The notes under the pieces are model-generated. The model was not told where the DNA came from and ran no database searches. It saw only the letters and a program-made list of their open reading frames with translations. The translations under genes and the position numbers were made by a program. DNA of 64,000 bases from CAZJCK01 sp964544635 (GTDB lineage Bacteria; Zixibacteria; MSB-5A5; GN15; FEB-12): positions 1 to 64,000 of the forward strand of contig CAZJCK010000006.1 in NCBI GenBank assembly GCA_964544635.1, read 5' to 3'. Numbering within the stretch: position 1 is the stretch's first letter; every line of letters starts with the position of its first letter. Of the stretch, positions 45,004 to 54,125 are shown piece after piece.

Positions 45004-46941
45004 TTAGAATTCGTACTCCGTATCGTCGCGGCCCTTAATCGCTTCCTGATTGTTAGGCTCGCACTTCAATACTTTCTTATACCAGATGTTGGCATTCTCA
45101 AAATCACTGCTCGCATCCTGCTTACCTGCCGACTTATCGGCGGCGCGCAGGTGATACGCCTGGGCAATCCACAGCATCAGCGCCGGATCGCCACAGTTGC
45201 CCTTAGTCTCGACGAAACAGTTGTGAGCGCGTTCAAAATGCTTCAGCGCCGTACCATAATTTTTCGTGCAGATGCCGTCGCCGAAGTAGGCGTAGCCGAT
45301 CGACTTCATGGCCTGGCAGTTCTGCGGATCGAGCGCCAGGATGCGCTCGTAGTATGCCACACCCTCGGTGCAATCGCTCATCTGGTACAGTCTGGTATTT
45401 GCGGCCAACTCGAGGATCCGCAAGTCCTTGGGATCGACGTCGAGATACTGGTCGTAGTAGCCGACAGCTTTTGCATAGTAATCGATATTGGGATCACCGG
45501 CGCTGGCCGGTTGCACCTGCGGCATATCCATGTCGAGGGCATCGATATCAAGATCGTCGCCGCCAAAGCCGCCGGCGCCTTCATCACCGGCATTGGCCAG
45601 GGTCAGGGCCGCCGAGCCGGCGTTCTTCAGGATGGCGACCTCGCTCGAGTCGATACCCAGTTCGATCCGCTTGTCGTAATACTCAAGGGCCTGGGCATGG
45701 CTGCCGAGCTGGTGATAGCCGAGCGCGACATTCTGCAAAACGCGCTTCTGCTCGGGATCCTCTTCGAGGGTTCGCTTGTAATACTCGATCGCCGTGAAAA
45801 ATTCCGGAGGCTTGCGATAGAAGTAGCAGTCACCGAGCAACTGGTACAACTCTTTATCGCGGACAGTCGACCGGTAATCCTCGTCCTGCTGTTCGGCCCA
45901 AGCGACATGCTTCTCGAGCATCTCCCCCGCTTTCATGAAGTCGCGCATACCCCACAGCGCCTTGCCGTAGTAGAAGTAAATGTCGCGGGGTTCGTACGGG
46001 ATCGATAGTACCTTGTCAAAGTACATCGCGGCATCTTCGAAGCCGTACAGGTTTACGTACGACATGGCGATCTCGAAGTTGGCGCGGACATTACTCGAGT
46101 CAGGCGCGGCATTGGTCAATTCGAAGTACTTTTTGTAAGAACCGATGGCATCCTTGAAACGGGCGTTGCGCTCGTTGCGGGTGCGCGTCGACAGCGCGGC
46201 CTTAAAATAGATTTCGCCGGCGCGCATCCACGACCGGGCGTGCGTCGAATCCTTCTGCAGCACCAGCTTGAGGTTGTCGATGGCGCAACTGTAGTCCTTC
46301 ATCTCGAGACAGGCCTCAGCCCAGTGGTAATAGACCTCGAGCGACGCGGTGTCGAGCTTCAGCGCTTCTTCATACTCCATGATGGCGAGCGACGGAATGC
46401 CCTGGTAGAAGTTGGCGTCGCCGAGATTGATATGATACTCGGCGTTGAGCGAATCGAGCACCAGCGCCTGGCGAAAGGCACGGTCGGCTTCCTGGTAATT
46501 TCCCCTGGCCAGCATGACGAGGCCGTAGCCGTTTTCGAACATGGCGCGCTCGTCATCCTTGGCCTTGTTGCGGCCCCGCTTCATCAGTTTGAGCGCATCG
46601 TCGAAACGTTCCTGCTCAATATAGACTCTACCGAGCAGGTAGACCGATGGCCAGTGCTTGCTCTTCTTGTCAATAGCTGTCTCGAGTCGTTTCCGGGCGC
46701 GCTCCAGATGACCCTGGTCGTAGTAGATTTTGCCGAGCACGTAGTAGTTAAAGTGGTAGCCTTCATCAAGCTCGATTTCTCTTTCGAGCAGTGAAACTGC
46801 CTGGGCGGTATCGCCGGCGTCGAGGGCGCTCTGAACTTCAGGTTTGAGGTCTTCGGCGCTAACCGGCGCCGCCATCACCAAGAGGGCGATCACTCCGGTC
46901 AACCATCCCCACCAGATTCGGTCTCTGCTTGTATTCACCAC
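45004..46941 (-). CDS. Exported TPR-repeat protein heading the TonB operon
   Basis: A 645-residue protein. An N-terminal signal peptide or anchor (about 1-30, ending PVSA) is followed by at least ten tetratricopeptide repeats with W/Y-G-A-F-P spacings, for example GKIYYDQGHLERARKRLETAI, GNYQEADRAFRQALVLDSLNA and YEEALKLDTASLEVYYHWAEA. Cysteine-containing repeats sit near the C-terminus. A Gly/Asp-rich linker (about 455-480) interrupts the repeats. The GTG start is backed by GAAGGA. It probably acts as a periplasmic scaffold for the downstream ExbB/ExbD/TonB complex; this follows from gene order only. Confidence 0.85.
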   Translation of the reverse strand: MVNTSRDRIWWGWLTGVIALLVMAAPVSAEDLKPEVQSALDAGDTAQAVSLLEREIELDEGYHFNYYVLGKIYYDQGHLERARKRLETAIDKKSKHWPSVYLLGRVYIEQERFDDALKLMKRGRNKAKDDERAMFENGYGLVMLARGNYQEADRAFRQALVLDSLNAEYHINLGDANFYQGIPSLAIMEYEEALKLDTASLEVYYHWAEACLEMKDYSCAIDNLKLVLQKDSTHARSWMRAGEIYFKAALSTRTRNERNARFKDAIGSYKKYFELTNAAPDSSNVRANFEIAMSYVNLYGFEDAAMYFDKVLSIPYEPRDIYFYYGKALWGMRDFMKAGEMLEKHVAWAEQQDEDYRSTVRDKELYQLLGDCYFYRKPPEFFTAIEYYKRTLEEDPEQKRVLQNVALGYHQLGSHAQALEYYDKRIELGIDSSEVAILKNAGSAALTLANAGDEGAGGFGGDDLDIDALDMDMPQVQPASAGDPNIDYYAKAVGYYDQYLDVDPKDLRILELAANTRLYQMSDCTEGVAYYERILALDPQNCQAMKSIGYAYFGDGICTKNYGTALKHFERAHNCFVETKGNCGDPALMLWIAQAYHLRAADKSAGKQDASSDFENANIWYKKVLKCEPNNQEAIKGRDDTEYEF

Positions 46942-46974
46942 ACACGTCCTTCCCGTCCGTTTACAAGACTTGCA

Positions 46975-47002
46975 AAAATAGGTTTTCTCCTATGGTTGTC
47001 AA
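46975..47002 (-). promoter_or_regulatory. Predicted promoter of the TPR-ExbBD-TonB operon
   Basis: Minus strand: TTGACA (47002-46997), a 16-nt spacer and TATTTT (46980-46975), 34 bp before the TPR gene start. Confidence 0.6.
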
Positions 47003-47034
47003 GGGAATATTTCCCTGTCAGTATTACCGTATTG

Positions 47035-47238
47035 TTAAGACTGACTTCCTTTTACAGCCTCTCGCGAGACTCGCCATACGCCGTCCAATCGAATCACGAA
47101 ATGAACCAGCGTTGCGATCGCCAGCAGGGCCTGTAAGGGGGCCGTCAGGACGGCGTGCAGCGCGGTCACAACGTAGCCGGCGGCGACCACCAGTATGATG
47201 GCGGCCAGCAAGTCCAGCAGGGCGACAGTTTGTCTCAT
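47035..47238 (-). CDS. Small two-helix membrane protein
   Basis: A 67-residue hydrophobic protein (MRQTVALLDLLAAIILVVAA start). Two predicted transmembrane segments lie at about 8-28 and 33-52, with a basic end. AAAGGA lies 7 nt upstream. No family is recognised. It stands alone upstream of the TPR gene promoter, and the next 276 bp (47239-47514) contain no supportable gene. The small size makes this less certain. Confidence 0.6.
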   Translation of the reverse strand: MRQTVALLDLLAAIILVVAAGYVVTALHAVLTAPLQALLAIATLVHFVIRLDGVWRVSREAVKGSQS

Positions 47239-47514
47239 CGCATCGTCCTTTCCTTATACACCCCTTTTGGGGTTTCCTTCCGCTCAGGTGTGGTGAAAAA
47301 CTCCAAACTATCACGCCCCCATTTAGTTCAAGCGCTGTGCCGAACCGGCGACCATTTACTGCAACGCATTCAAGCCTTTGGATACCAATTGGTTACACAT
47401 ACAACCGGCCAGCGACAGCGAAGCCACGACGGCTCGTTCGCAGAATATGCGTTACGGAGTGTGATTCAAATCAAGAAAGACTGGGAGAGCCTGTTGGATA
47501 ACAGCTACTTAGGT

Positions 47515-48642
47515 CTATTCCGCAGAAACTGAGAGGTTTTCAAGCCAGTCGTACGCAATTCGTACATTCTCCCGACCACCCCGTGATAATACCATCAATC
47601 CCTCAAAAGGTACCGGTCGACCATGAAAGTCCAGCGCGGGATAGAACGAGAGATTTTCGAGAAAGTCATTAATATACACCTGCCGGCCACTGGCAGCGCG
47701 GTCGGTTCGGGTCGCCCGCGCCTGCCCCAGGGTATCGACAATGACCCACACTGAGACCGTGGCAGCCGGCAATACCCCCCCCTTGCCCGAGCGCATCAGG
47801 TCGGCCTGCAAACGAACCGGCATCGCCGGCCGCGCGATACCAATCGTGTCCGGCAGCAGTTGCAGCTGCTGCCGGGCCAGCAGGGCCAGGCTGTCGCGGC
47901 GGTCACGGTGATACGGCCGGGTCGGGTAGCTCACCTCCGGAAAGTATGAGACGACCAGGTAGACGGTACCGTCGATCGGTCGGTCGTTGTATCGCGGCGG
48001 CGTGAACTCGGCGTACATCACCGCCGTTTCCAGCTGGCGGCCGAACTCAGGATACTGCTCGTGGGTGATCTGTCCTGCCCGGACCCGCCCGGAGGAATCA
48101 AGGTGCAGTTCGATGACCGTGAACGGTACGGACGTGACAGAATCGCGAAGCGTCAGGGTGGCATGAAACGATGGAAACGACAGTACCTCGGGCATACGAT
48201 AGCCCTGCAACTCGAGCGCCTGAATGAACAGATCCTGGCGGCTGATGCTGCCGTCGAACCCGACCGGGAAAATTACGTCAGGATAGCGTCGCCCCGAGAT
48301 CAAGAGGATGCGGACCGGCAGGACGGAGGCGATATCCTTACCCTGGTGTTGCGCCGCCTCGAACCGGAAGCCCTTAAGATACTCGCTTAAGTAGTCAAGA
48401 TGGCGCCGCCATTGTTCCGATGCCGCCGTCACACTGTCGACCCGGCCGTCATCGTCGATATGCACATGCCAGACCGGTCGGGACAATCGCGACAGTGGCG
48501 GTGGCGCCGTGGTCACGGCGACCTCGGATGCCTTTACCGGAACGGCCGGGGCAAAACCGAAGGCCGTCGGCCGCTCGGCCGCGACGGCGGCGGAGCACAA
48601 AGAGAAGGCCAGGACAATGAGTAGCGGTCGGTTCATGTTCAT
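47515..48642 (-). CDS. Secreted protein with three TonB C-terminal-like modules
   Basis: A 375-residue protein with signal peptide MNMNRPLLIVLAFSLCSAAVAA. Three segments share a pattern of 'V-x-V-x-[IV]-D-x-x-G-x-V ... W/F-x-P/F-x-x-x-x-G-[KR]-P/I-V': about 50-115, 170-235 and 275-360 (IDDDGRVDSV, LHLDSSGRVRAG, VIVDTLGQARATR). This is the look of the TonB C-terminal domain. There is no membrane anchor other than the signal peptide and no proline-rich linker. The function may be periplasmic binding. I put it near the TonB operon only by position. Start 48642 or 48636 both fit. Confidence 0.65.
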   Translation of the reverse strand: MNMNRPLLIVLAFSLCSAAVAAERPTAFGFAPAVPVKASEVAVTTAPPPLSRLSRPVWHVHIDDDGRVDSVTAASEQWRRHLDYLSEYLKGFRFEAAQHQGKDIASVLPVRILLISGRRYPDVIFPVGFDGSISRQDLFIQALELQGYRMPEVLSFPSFHATLTLRDSVTSVPFTVIELHLDSSGRVRAGQITHEQYPEFGRQLETAVMYAEFTPPRYNDRPIDGTVYLVVSYFPEVSYPTRPYHRDRRDSLALLARQQLQLLPDTIGIARPAMPVRLQADLMRSGKGGVLPAATVSVWVIVDTLGQARATRTDRAASGRQVYINDFLENLSFYPALDFHGRPVPFEGLMVLSRGGRENVRIAYDWLENLSVSAE

Positions 48643-48702
48643 GCGAATACTCTTACGATTGATTTCCTTCTCTGATACCATGCCACCAGAGTGGGAGCAA
48701 CC

Positions 48703-48737
48703 AAAAAAACGCCGCCGCCAGTTCGGTGGCGACGGCG
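48703..48737 (-). terminator. Rho-independent terminator of the E1 gene
   Basis: Minus strand: an 11-bp stem (48737-48727 with 48720-48710, one G-T pair) followed by seven Ts (48709-48703), just past the E1 stop. Confidence 0.82.
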
Positions 48738-48763
48738 CTGTCTTTTTATACTACGGGTACGGT

Positions 48764-51088
48764 TTAGAAGTCGGCGTGGAGTTCCTCGATAGCCGTGACG
48801 ATCTTCTCCACCGTCGGCAGGCTGGCCTCGTCACCGTCAACGCCATACGCCACGCGGGCGTCGATCGCATGCACGAGCTTGATCGGAGCCTCGAGATCAA
48901 ACAGGCCCATGTCACGGGTGATGATCGACGCGATGGTCGGACCGGCGCCACCGTGGAAGCGGTCTTCGGTCACTACCATCACCTTGCCACAATCTTTAGC
49001 CGTCTTGCGGATGATCTCCTCATCCATCGGCTTCACCGTGCGCAGGTCGATGACACGAACATGGACGCCCTTTTCGAGCATGATCTCGGCAGCCCGACGG
49101 CACATCTGGAAGGTGGCGCCGTAGGTGATGATACCGATATCATTGTGCTCGGGGTAGTACTCTTTACCGACGCCAAACGGAATCAGGTCATCAATCTCCG
49201 GCAGTTCGGTCTCGATCGGTACCCCTTCCCAGTCACGACGGTTATACAGCGCCACTGACTCGCAGAAGAGCACCGGGTCGTCGGTGGCCCAGGCGGTCTT
49301 CAACAGGCCGGCGGCGTCATGGGCATTGGACGGTACAGCAATGAGCAGGCCGGGGATATTCATCCAGGTGCCGAGGTTACCTTCCGAGTGCCAGAAAGCA
49401 CCGGCGCCCTGCTTGTATCCGCCATATGTCGTCCGGATGACCATCGGCATACGCCACAGCCCACCGGCACGCTGGTAGGTCGTGCAGATGCGGTCTTTCA
49501 GAATCTGGTAGGCGGGCGACATGTAGTCGAGGAACTGGATTTCCGGAATGGGGCGGCGCCCCTGGAAGACATGTCCCGAGGCTCGCCCGAGAATACCGGC
49601 TTCGTCCAGCGGCGTATTGAAGCAACGGTGGTTGCCGAACTCACGCTGCAGGTTCTTGGTGACCAGGAAAACGCCTCCCTTCCCTTTCAACTTTTCCTGC
49701 TTCTCCTTGTCCTCGACCATGTGGCCGGAGAAGTCGGCGACATCCTCACCAAACAGGAGCACATCCTCGGTCAGCATGAAGAGGTCGAACAGGGTGTAGT
49801 TGATGGCGAAGCGCATGGTCATCGGGCCGGCATTTTCCGGCAGTTCCGGCGACGTGAAGTAGCCCTTCTCGTGGTATTCCTTGTACTTTCCCTTGCGGTC
49901 ATGCTTGCAGGCGTCGCGGAATTTCTTCCAGCGCGCCTTGCAGGCGTCGAAGTCGTAGGCCTGCACCTGCTCGAGAATGAACTCGGGCGTCTTACGTTCA
50001 AAGTTCTTGACCGCCTTGCTCGATTCCTTGCTCGTGGCTTCATCGATTTCATCCCAGATCCGGGTAATTTCGTCAGGCGTAATGATGCCGTCTTCAATGA
50101 AGCTGTTGCACGTTTTCAGGATGCAGTCGTTGTAGGTATGCCAGTCCTGCTCGACCGGATCCATGTAGAACGACTGGTCATCGGAACCGGAGTGTGAGCC
50201 TTCGCGGGTAACCCGGATATTCATCAGCACCGGGCCGTTCCCCTCGCGAGTGTACTTGACGGCCTCATTGACTTTGGGGATGGCATCCTTAATATCGGTG
50301 CCGTCGATCTGGAAAATCTTCAGCCCGAAGCGCTGGTAGCCTTCAAACGGCGTGGTCGGGTCGCCTTCCGGGAACTGCTCCTCGACCGAGACCGAAATCG
50401 CCCAGCCGCAGTTGTAAATGGCGTAGATCGAACGGGTTTTATAAAACGCCGAATAGAATACGGCGCGGCCGAACTCCGCCTCGGACGTGGAACCCTCACC
50501 AATGGCGCACAAGGTCACGGCATCTTCGGGATAGGCGCCGCCCGGGGAATGCGACTGCTTCGATATCTTTAACGGATGCTTGGTCGCTTCCGACAGTCCG
50601 GCGGCGTCGAGAGCATGGCCGCCGGTCGGCGACGACTGCGGGATGACGGACAGTTCCGGGTAGCCCGGGTGGGCCGGAATCTGCTGCCCCTTGTTGGGCG
50701 ACTTGGGGTCGCCGATCGCCTCGAGCATCTTGACCTCGAGAATGTCGCGACCGTCAACCGGCTGCTTGAAGAAGCGGGCGCGGTGAACGTCGAACGTCTT
50801 GTTGCGATAGTATCCCAGGAACGGATCGTCCTTTCGCAATGCCTCGACAAAAATGCAGTCAATCAACTCCTTGCCACCGCAGCCGATGAAGAACCGGTTG
50901 TAGCCCTTGCGCAGCAGCAGCTTCTCTTCGCGTTCGATGCGACGCGCCGTCAGCATCGAGCGCAGCATGAACTTTAATTGTTCGGGCGTTTTTCCCCCGT
51001 ACGCCTCCAACGGCTCGTCATCTTTGGGCCTGCTGCCCACTTTGCCGTCATAACTTTTGACCTTGTCGAGTAAGGCAAGGACTTCCAA
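48764..51088 (-). CDS. Fused alpha/beta thiamine-dependent 2-oxoacid dehydrogenase E1
   Basis: A 774-residue single-chain E1. The alpha half (about 30-380) is the TPP-binding dehydrogenase and the beta half (about 430-774) is the transketolase-like part (GEDVADFSG, FNTPLDEAGILG, PEIQFLDYM). The TPP motif reads G197-E198-G199 and then N226-C227-G-W, where relatives have GDG...NNG[YW]. This changes two metal-ligand positions. Substrate is branched-chain 2-oxoacids or pyruvate; sequence alone does not decide. No E2 or E3 gene is nearby. The TTG start at 51088 is supported by AGGAGG at 7 nt. Confidence 0.88.
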   Translation of the reverse strand: MEVLALLDKVKSYDGKVGSRPKDDEPLEAYGGKTPEQLKFMLRSMLTARRIEREEKLLLRKGYNRFFIGCGGKELIDCIFVEALRKDDPFLGYYRNKTFDVHRARFFKQPVDGRDILEVKMLEAIGDPKSPNKGQQIPAHPGYPELSVIPQSSPTGGHALDAAGLSEATKHPLKISKQSHSPGGAYPEDAVTLCAIGEGSTSEAEFGRAVFYSAFYKTRSIYAIYNCGWAISVSVEEQFPEGDPTTPFEGYQRFGLKIFQIDGTDIKDAIPKVNEAVKYTREGNGPVLMNIRVTREGSHSGSDDQSFYMDPVEQDWHTYNDCILKTCNSFIEDGIITPDEITRIWDEIDEATSKESSKAVKNFERKTPEFILEQVQAYDFDACKARWKKFRDACKHDRKGKYKEYHEKGYFTSPELPENAGPMTMRFAINYTLFDLFMLTEDVLLFGEDVADFSGHMVEDKEKQEKLKGKGGVFLVTKNLQREFGNHRCFNTPLDEAGILGRASGHVFQGRRPIPEIQFLDYMSPAYQILKDRICTTYQRAGGLWRMPMVIRTTYGGYKQGAGAFWHSEGNLGTWMNIPGLLIAVPSNAHDAAGLLKTAWATDDPVLFCESVALYNRRDWEGVPIETELPEIDDLIPFGVGKEYYPEHNDIGIITYGATFQMCRRAAEIMLEKGVHVRVIDLRTVKPMDEEIIRKTAKDCGKVMVVTEDRFHGGAGPTIASIITRDMGLFDLEAPIKLVHAIDARVAYGVDGDEASLPTVEKIVTAIEELHADF

Positions 51089-51372
51089 AGCCGAACCTCC
51101 TGGTGAAACCTGACTATCTCGTCAACTATGTTTATTCGTATCCTAAGCACTTGGCTTGAGCCGACATCGCTTTGCGATAATAACAGCGGGAGCGCCAAAA
51201 AGCTCCGCCCAAAATACGGCATTCTTTTGAAAAATCAATTTTTTCCGGACATGTTGCGGCAGAAACTACAAAAAGTAGACCGATTTGCGCCATGAGAAAA
51301 GACTTGTCCCCGACCCCGGTGCGACTACCTTACCTCAAATTATATGCGAAACCAATGTGAGGATGACACGTC

Positions 51373-53397
51373 ATGGCAAAATCAGCAAAGCGACAGTCGA
51401 AGAAGAAACAGCCGATCAGCGGCGACGACCTGTTCAAGCTGCGCATTCCAACCGGCGTGGCGATCTCGCCCCACGAAGACCGGGCCGTTTTCGCCGTCGA
51501 GCGCATGGACAAAGAGGACAATAAGTACTTCAAGAATTTGGTCATGCTCGATCTGTCAAGCGGTGAGCAGCGCCCTTACACGCACGGCAAGCAGAACGAC
51601 CAGGTGCCGGTCTGGTCGCACGACGGCTCACGGCTGGCTTTTGTCTCGACCCGGGACAAAAAGACGGGAATCTACGTTATGCCGGCCGGCGGCGGCGCCG
51701 AGCGGAAAGTGATCGACCTGGACGGCTCTATAGCCAACCTCCAGTGGACACCCGACGACAGCCAGCTGGTGTTTGCGCTGCGCTACAACGACTCACATTT
51801 TGAAGAGGACGAGGACAAGAAAGGCAAACCGCCGGTCTATCGACACATCACCCGGCTGTTTTATCGCTACGACGCCCTCGGATTCGTCCCGAAAGATCCA
51901 TTCCAGATCTACCGTCTCGAGGTCGAGAGCGGCGAGCTGCACAAGATTACCAAGGGGAAACGCGACAACACCCAGCCGCATGTCTCCCCCGACGGCAAGT
52001 GGCTCTGCTACGTAAGCAACCGTCAAAAAGACCCCGACCTGGAGCTGCTCAAGGACGACCTGTTCGTGCAGCCGCTGACCGGCGGCCGTGAGAAGAAGAT
52101 CGCCACTCCGGCGGGTCCGATCATGGCGCCGAAGTTTTCGCCCGACGGCAAGACGATCGCCTATATCGGCCATGATCGTCCCGACGACGGCTGGGGGGTA
52201 GCCAACCAGCGAGTCTGGAAAGTGGGAGTGTCGGGTTCGCCGAAGGCGCGCGATCTGATGCCCGAGTTCGATCGGATGGCGATGGACCTGTCGATCACGG
52301 ATGTCGGCGATGCCAGTTTCTCCGGCACGATTTCGTGGTCGGCCGATGGCAAGCGGATCTACTTCCTCGGCAGCGATACCGGTGCGACCAACCTGTTCTA
52401 TGTACCGGCAAAGGGTGGCAAACCGACGCGTATCTTTAAAGGCAAATGCCATATCAAGGGCTTCTCGCTGGCCGGTAAGACCCGTACCGCCGCGCTGATC
52501 CATGCCGATCTCAAGTCGCCGGGCGAGGTCGTCAGCTGCCCGACCACTTTCGGCGCTGAAGCGAAGGCGGTCTATCATACGAAGCTGAATCAGTTTTTGA
52601 ACGACGATGTTAAGCTCGGCAGGGTGCGCGAGGTGTTTTTCAAGTCGTTCGACGGTACCGAGGTTCAGGGCTGGCTGGTGACACCGCCGGATTTCAAGAC
52701 GACAAAGAAATATCCGTCAATCCTCGAAATCCACGGTGGCCCGCGAGTGCAATACGCTCACTCGTTCATGCACGAAATGCAGTATCTGGCCGCAAAGGGG
52801 TATGTGGTCTTCTACACCAACCCCCGGGGTGGCCAGGGACGCGGCGAAACGTGGGCGGCCGCCATCATGGGTGGCTGGGGCGATCTCGACTACCGCGACT
52901 GCATGGCGGCGGCCGACTGGCTGGAGACACAAAAGTACATTGACCCCAAGCGGATGGGAGTAACCGGCGGCTCGTACGGCGGGTACATGACCAGCTGGAT
53001 CATCGGCCACACCGACCGGTTCAGAGCCGCCGTCACCCAGCGGGCGGTCAACGATCTGCGCTCGATGTTCGGGTCGTCCGACATCGGCTGGGACATTGAA
53101 CGTGAGTTTGACGGCTGGCCGTGGACCAACCCGGAAAACTACACCAAGTGCTCTCCCCTGACCTACATGTCAAATGTGAAGACACCGGTGCTGATTATTC
53201 ACAGCGAACAGGATTTGCGTTGTAACATCGAACAGGCGGATTCGATGTTTGCGTGGTTGAAGGTGATGGGAAAGACGGTCGAATATGTACGTTTTCCCGA
53301 GGAGCCGCACGGCTTGTCGCGACACGGCCGTCCGGACCGCCGCATCGCCCGGCTGGAGTGGATCGACAAGTGGTTCAGCCGGTATTTGAAGAAGTGA
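51373..53397 (+). CDS. S9-family serine peptidase (acylaminoacyl-peptidase/dipeptidyl-peptidase type)
   Basis: A 674-residue cytosolic peptidase without a signal peptide. The N-terminal beta-propeller (about 15-430) has repeated PD40-like blades (VPVWSHDGSRLAFVS, NLQWTPDDSQLVFAL). The C-terminal alpha/beta hydrolase domain carries the catalytic Ser in GGSYGGYMTSW, Asp in IIHSEQDLRC and His in EEPHGLSRHGRPDRR. The family releases N-terminal acyl-amino acids or dipeptides from oligopeptides. Length is normal. AGGATG lies upstream of ATG 51373. Confidence 0.93.
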   Translation: MAKSAKRQSKKKQPISGDDLFKLRIPTGVAISPHEDRAVFAVERMDKEDNKYFKNLVMLDLSSGEQRPYTHGKQNDQVPVWSHDGSRLAFVSTRDKKTGIYVMPAGGGAERKVIDLDGSIANLQWTPDDSQLVFALRYNDSHFEEDEDKKGKPPVYRHITRLFYRYDALGFVPKDPFQIYRLEVESGELHKITKGKRDNTQPHVSPDGKWLCYVSNRQKDPDLELLKDDLFVQPLTGGREKKIATPAGPIMAPKFSPDGKTIAYIGHDRPDDGWGVANQRVWKVGVSGSPKARDLMPEFDRMAMDLSITDVGDASFSGTISWSADGKRIYFLGSDTGATNLFYVPAKGGKPTRIFKGKCHIKGFSLAGKTRTAALIHADLKSPGEVVSCPTTFGAEAKAVYHTKLNQFLNDDVKLGRVREVFFKSFDGTEVQGWLVTPPDFKTTKKYPSILEIHGGPRVQYAHSFMHEMQYLAAKGYVVFYTNPRGGQGRGETWAAAIMGGWGDLDYRDCMAAADWLETQKYIDPKRMGVTGGSYGGYMTSWIIGHTDRFRAAVTQRAVNDLRSMFGSSDIGWDIEREFDGWPWTNPENYTKCSPLTYMSNVKTPVLIIHSEQDLRCNIEQADSMFAWLKVMGKTVEYVRFPEEPHGLSRHGRPDRRIARLEWIDKWFSRYLKK

Positions 53398-53559
53398 TGG
53401 CGTACGACGCCGGAATGTCTGAAGGGCTTCCGGCTTCTTTCCTGGTGCGCCGTCCCGGAACTCCTCATCCCGGCAGAGCCGGGCTTGAGATTCCGGGCTG
53501 CAACAGAAAAGTGTCGATACTCCAGGCGGCAGACCGCATGGTCTGCCCCGTGAAATATT
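53398..53559. other. Convergent intergenic region with hairpins
   Basis: It contains GGCAGACC-GCAT-GGTCTGCC (53528-53547), a perfect 8-bp stem, and a CCCGG...CCGGG motif near 53468-53500 like the repeats at the left edge. Neither has a clear T-tract. No gene is seen. Confidence 0.4.
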
Positions 53560-53973
53560 CTAATTGAACTGCTGGCGGAGCTGGAAACCGTTCAGTTGCA
53601 GGAAATTTTCTGCTTCGGTGCGAGTACGGAAGGTCTTCGAGATCGGTTTGGTCTTACCCCTGGCAAACATGCGCATCAGGTGCGAGTAGGTCACGGGGTT
53701 GTTTATAATATTCACCGACCAGACCATGTTGTGTTCCCGGCACCAGGCCAGGTGCTCGCCGATGATGCGAATGACCTCGGGGTCGGCCGTCTTCCAGTTC
53801 GACAGATCGATCAGCTTGGCCCACGGCTTGTCGACCAGCTTGATCGCTTCGGCCTCAAAGTCGCGCACATAACTCTGAGCCGTCTTGGGCCGCCAGATGC
53901 CGTAGATCTTCTCAAACATGATCTGGCGGGTTGGATCGGCCTCAAGGTTGTACTCGAAGTGCCATATGTTCAC
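53560..53973 (-). CDS. STAS/SpoIIAA-like protein (paralog A)
   Basis: A 137-residue soluble protein starting WHFEYNLEADP. It shows the pattern of STAS-like proteins: a beta-strand start, YGIWRPKTAQSYVRDFEAEA, then KPWAKLIDLSNWKTADPEV and a conserved helix, ending EAENFLQLNGF. About half of its positions match the next gene. The STAS-like fold is my inference from layout; no phosphorylation serine or partner is evident. The GTG start at 53973 has GAGG upstream. Function unknown. Confidence 0.68.
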   Translation of the reverse strand: MNIWHFEYNLEADPTRQIMFEKIYGIWRPKTAQSYVRDFEAEAIKLVDKPWAKLIDLSNWKTADPEVIRIIGEHLAWCREHNMVWSVNIINNPVTYSHLMRMFARGKTKPISKTFRTRTEAENFLQLNGFQLRQQFN

Positions 53974-54125
53974 GTGTGGTAGCCTCGTGGTTGGAATGTG
54001 ACAGGTTACCGTGTGCTGTCAGGCGGAGCGGAGAGCCGTGGCGTACTGGTAAAACACGCGATGAGAAAACTGGTTCCGGAATAGATGAGATAAAGTGGGT
54101 CGGAAAAGACAGCTCAGCAGATTGC

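Noticed and set aside
44356..46008. A 550-residue plus-strand open reading frame over the TPR gene
   Set aside because: Shadow of a repetitive gene on the other strand; no recognisable domain.
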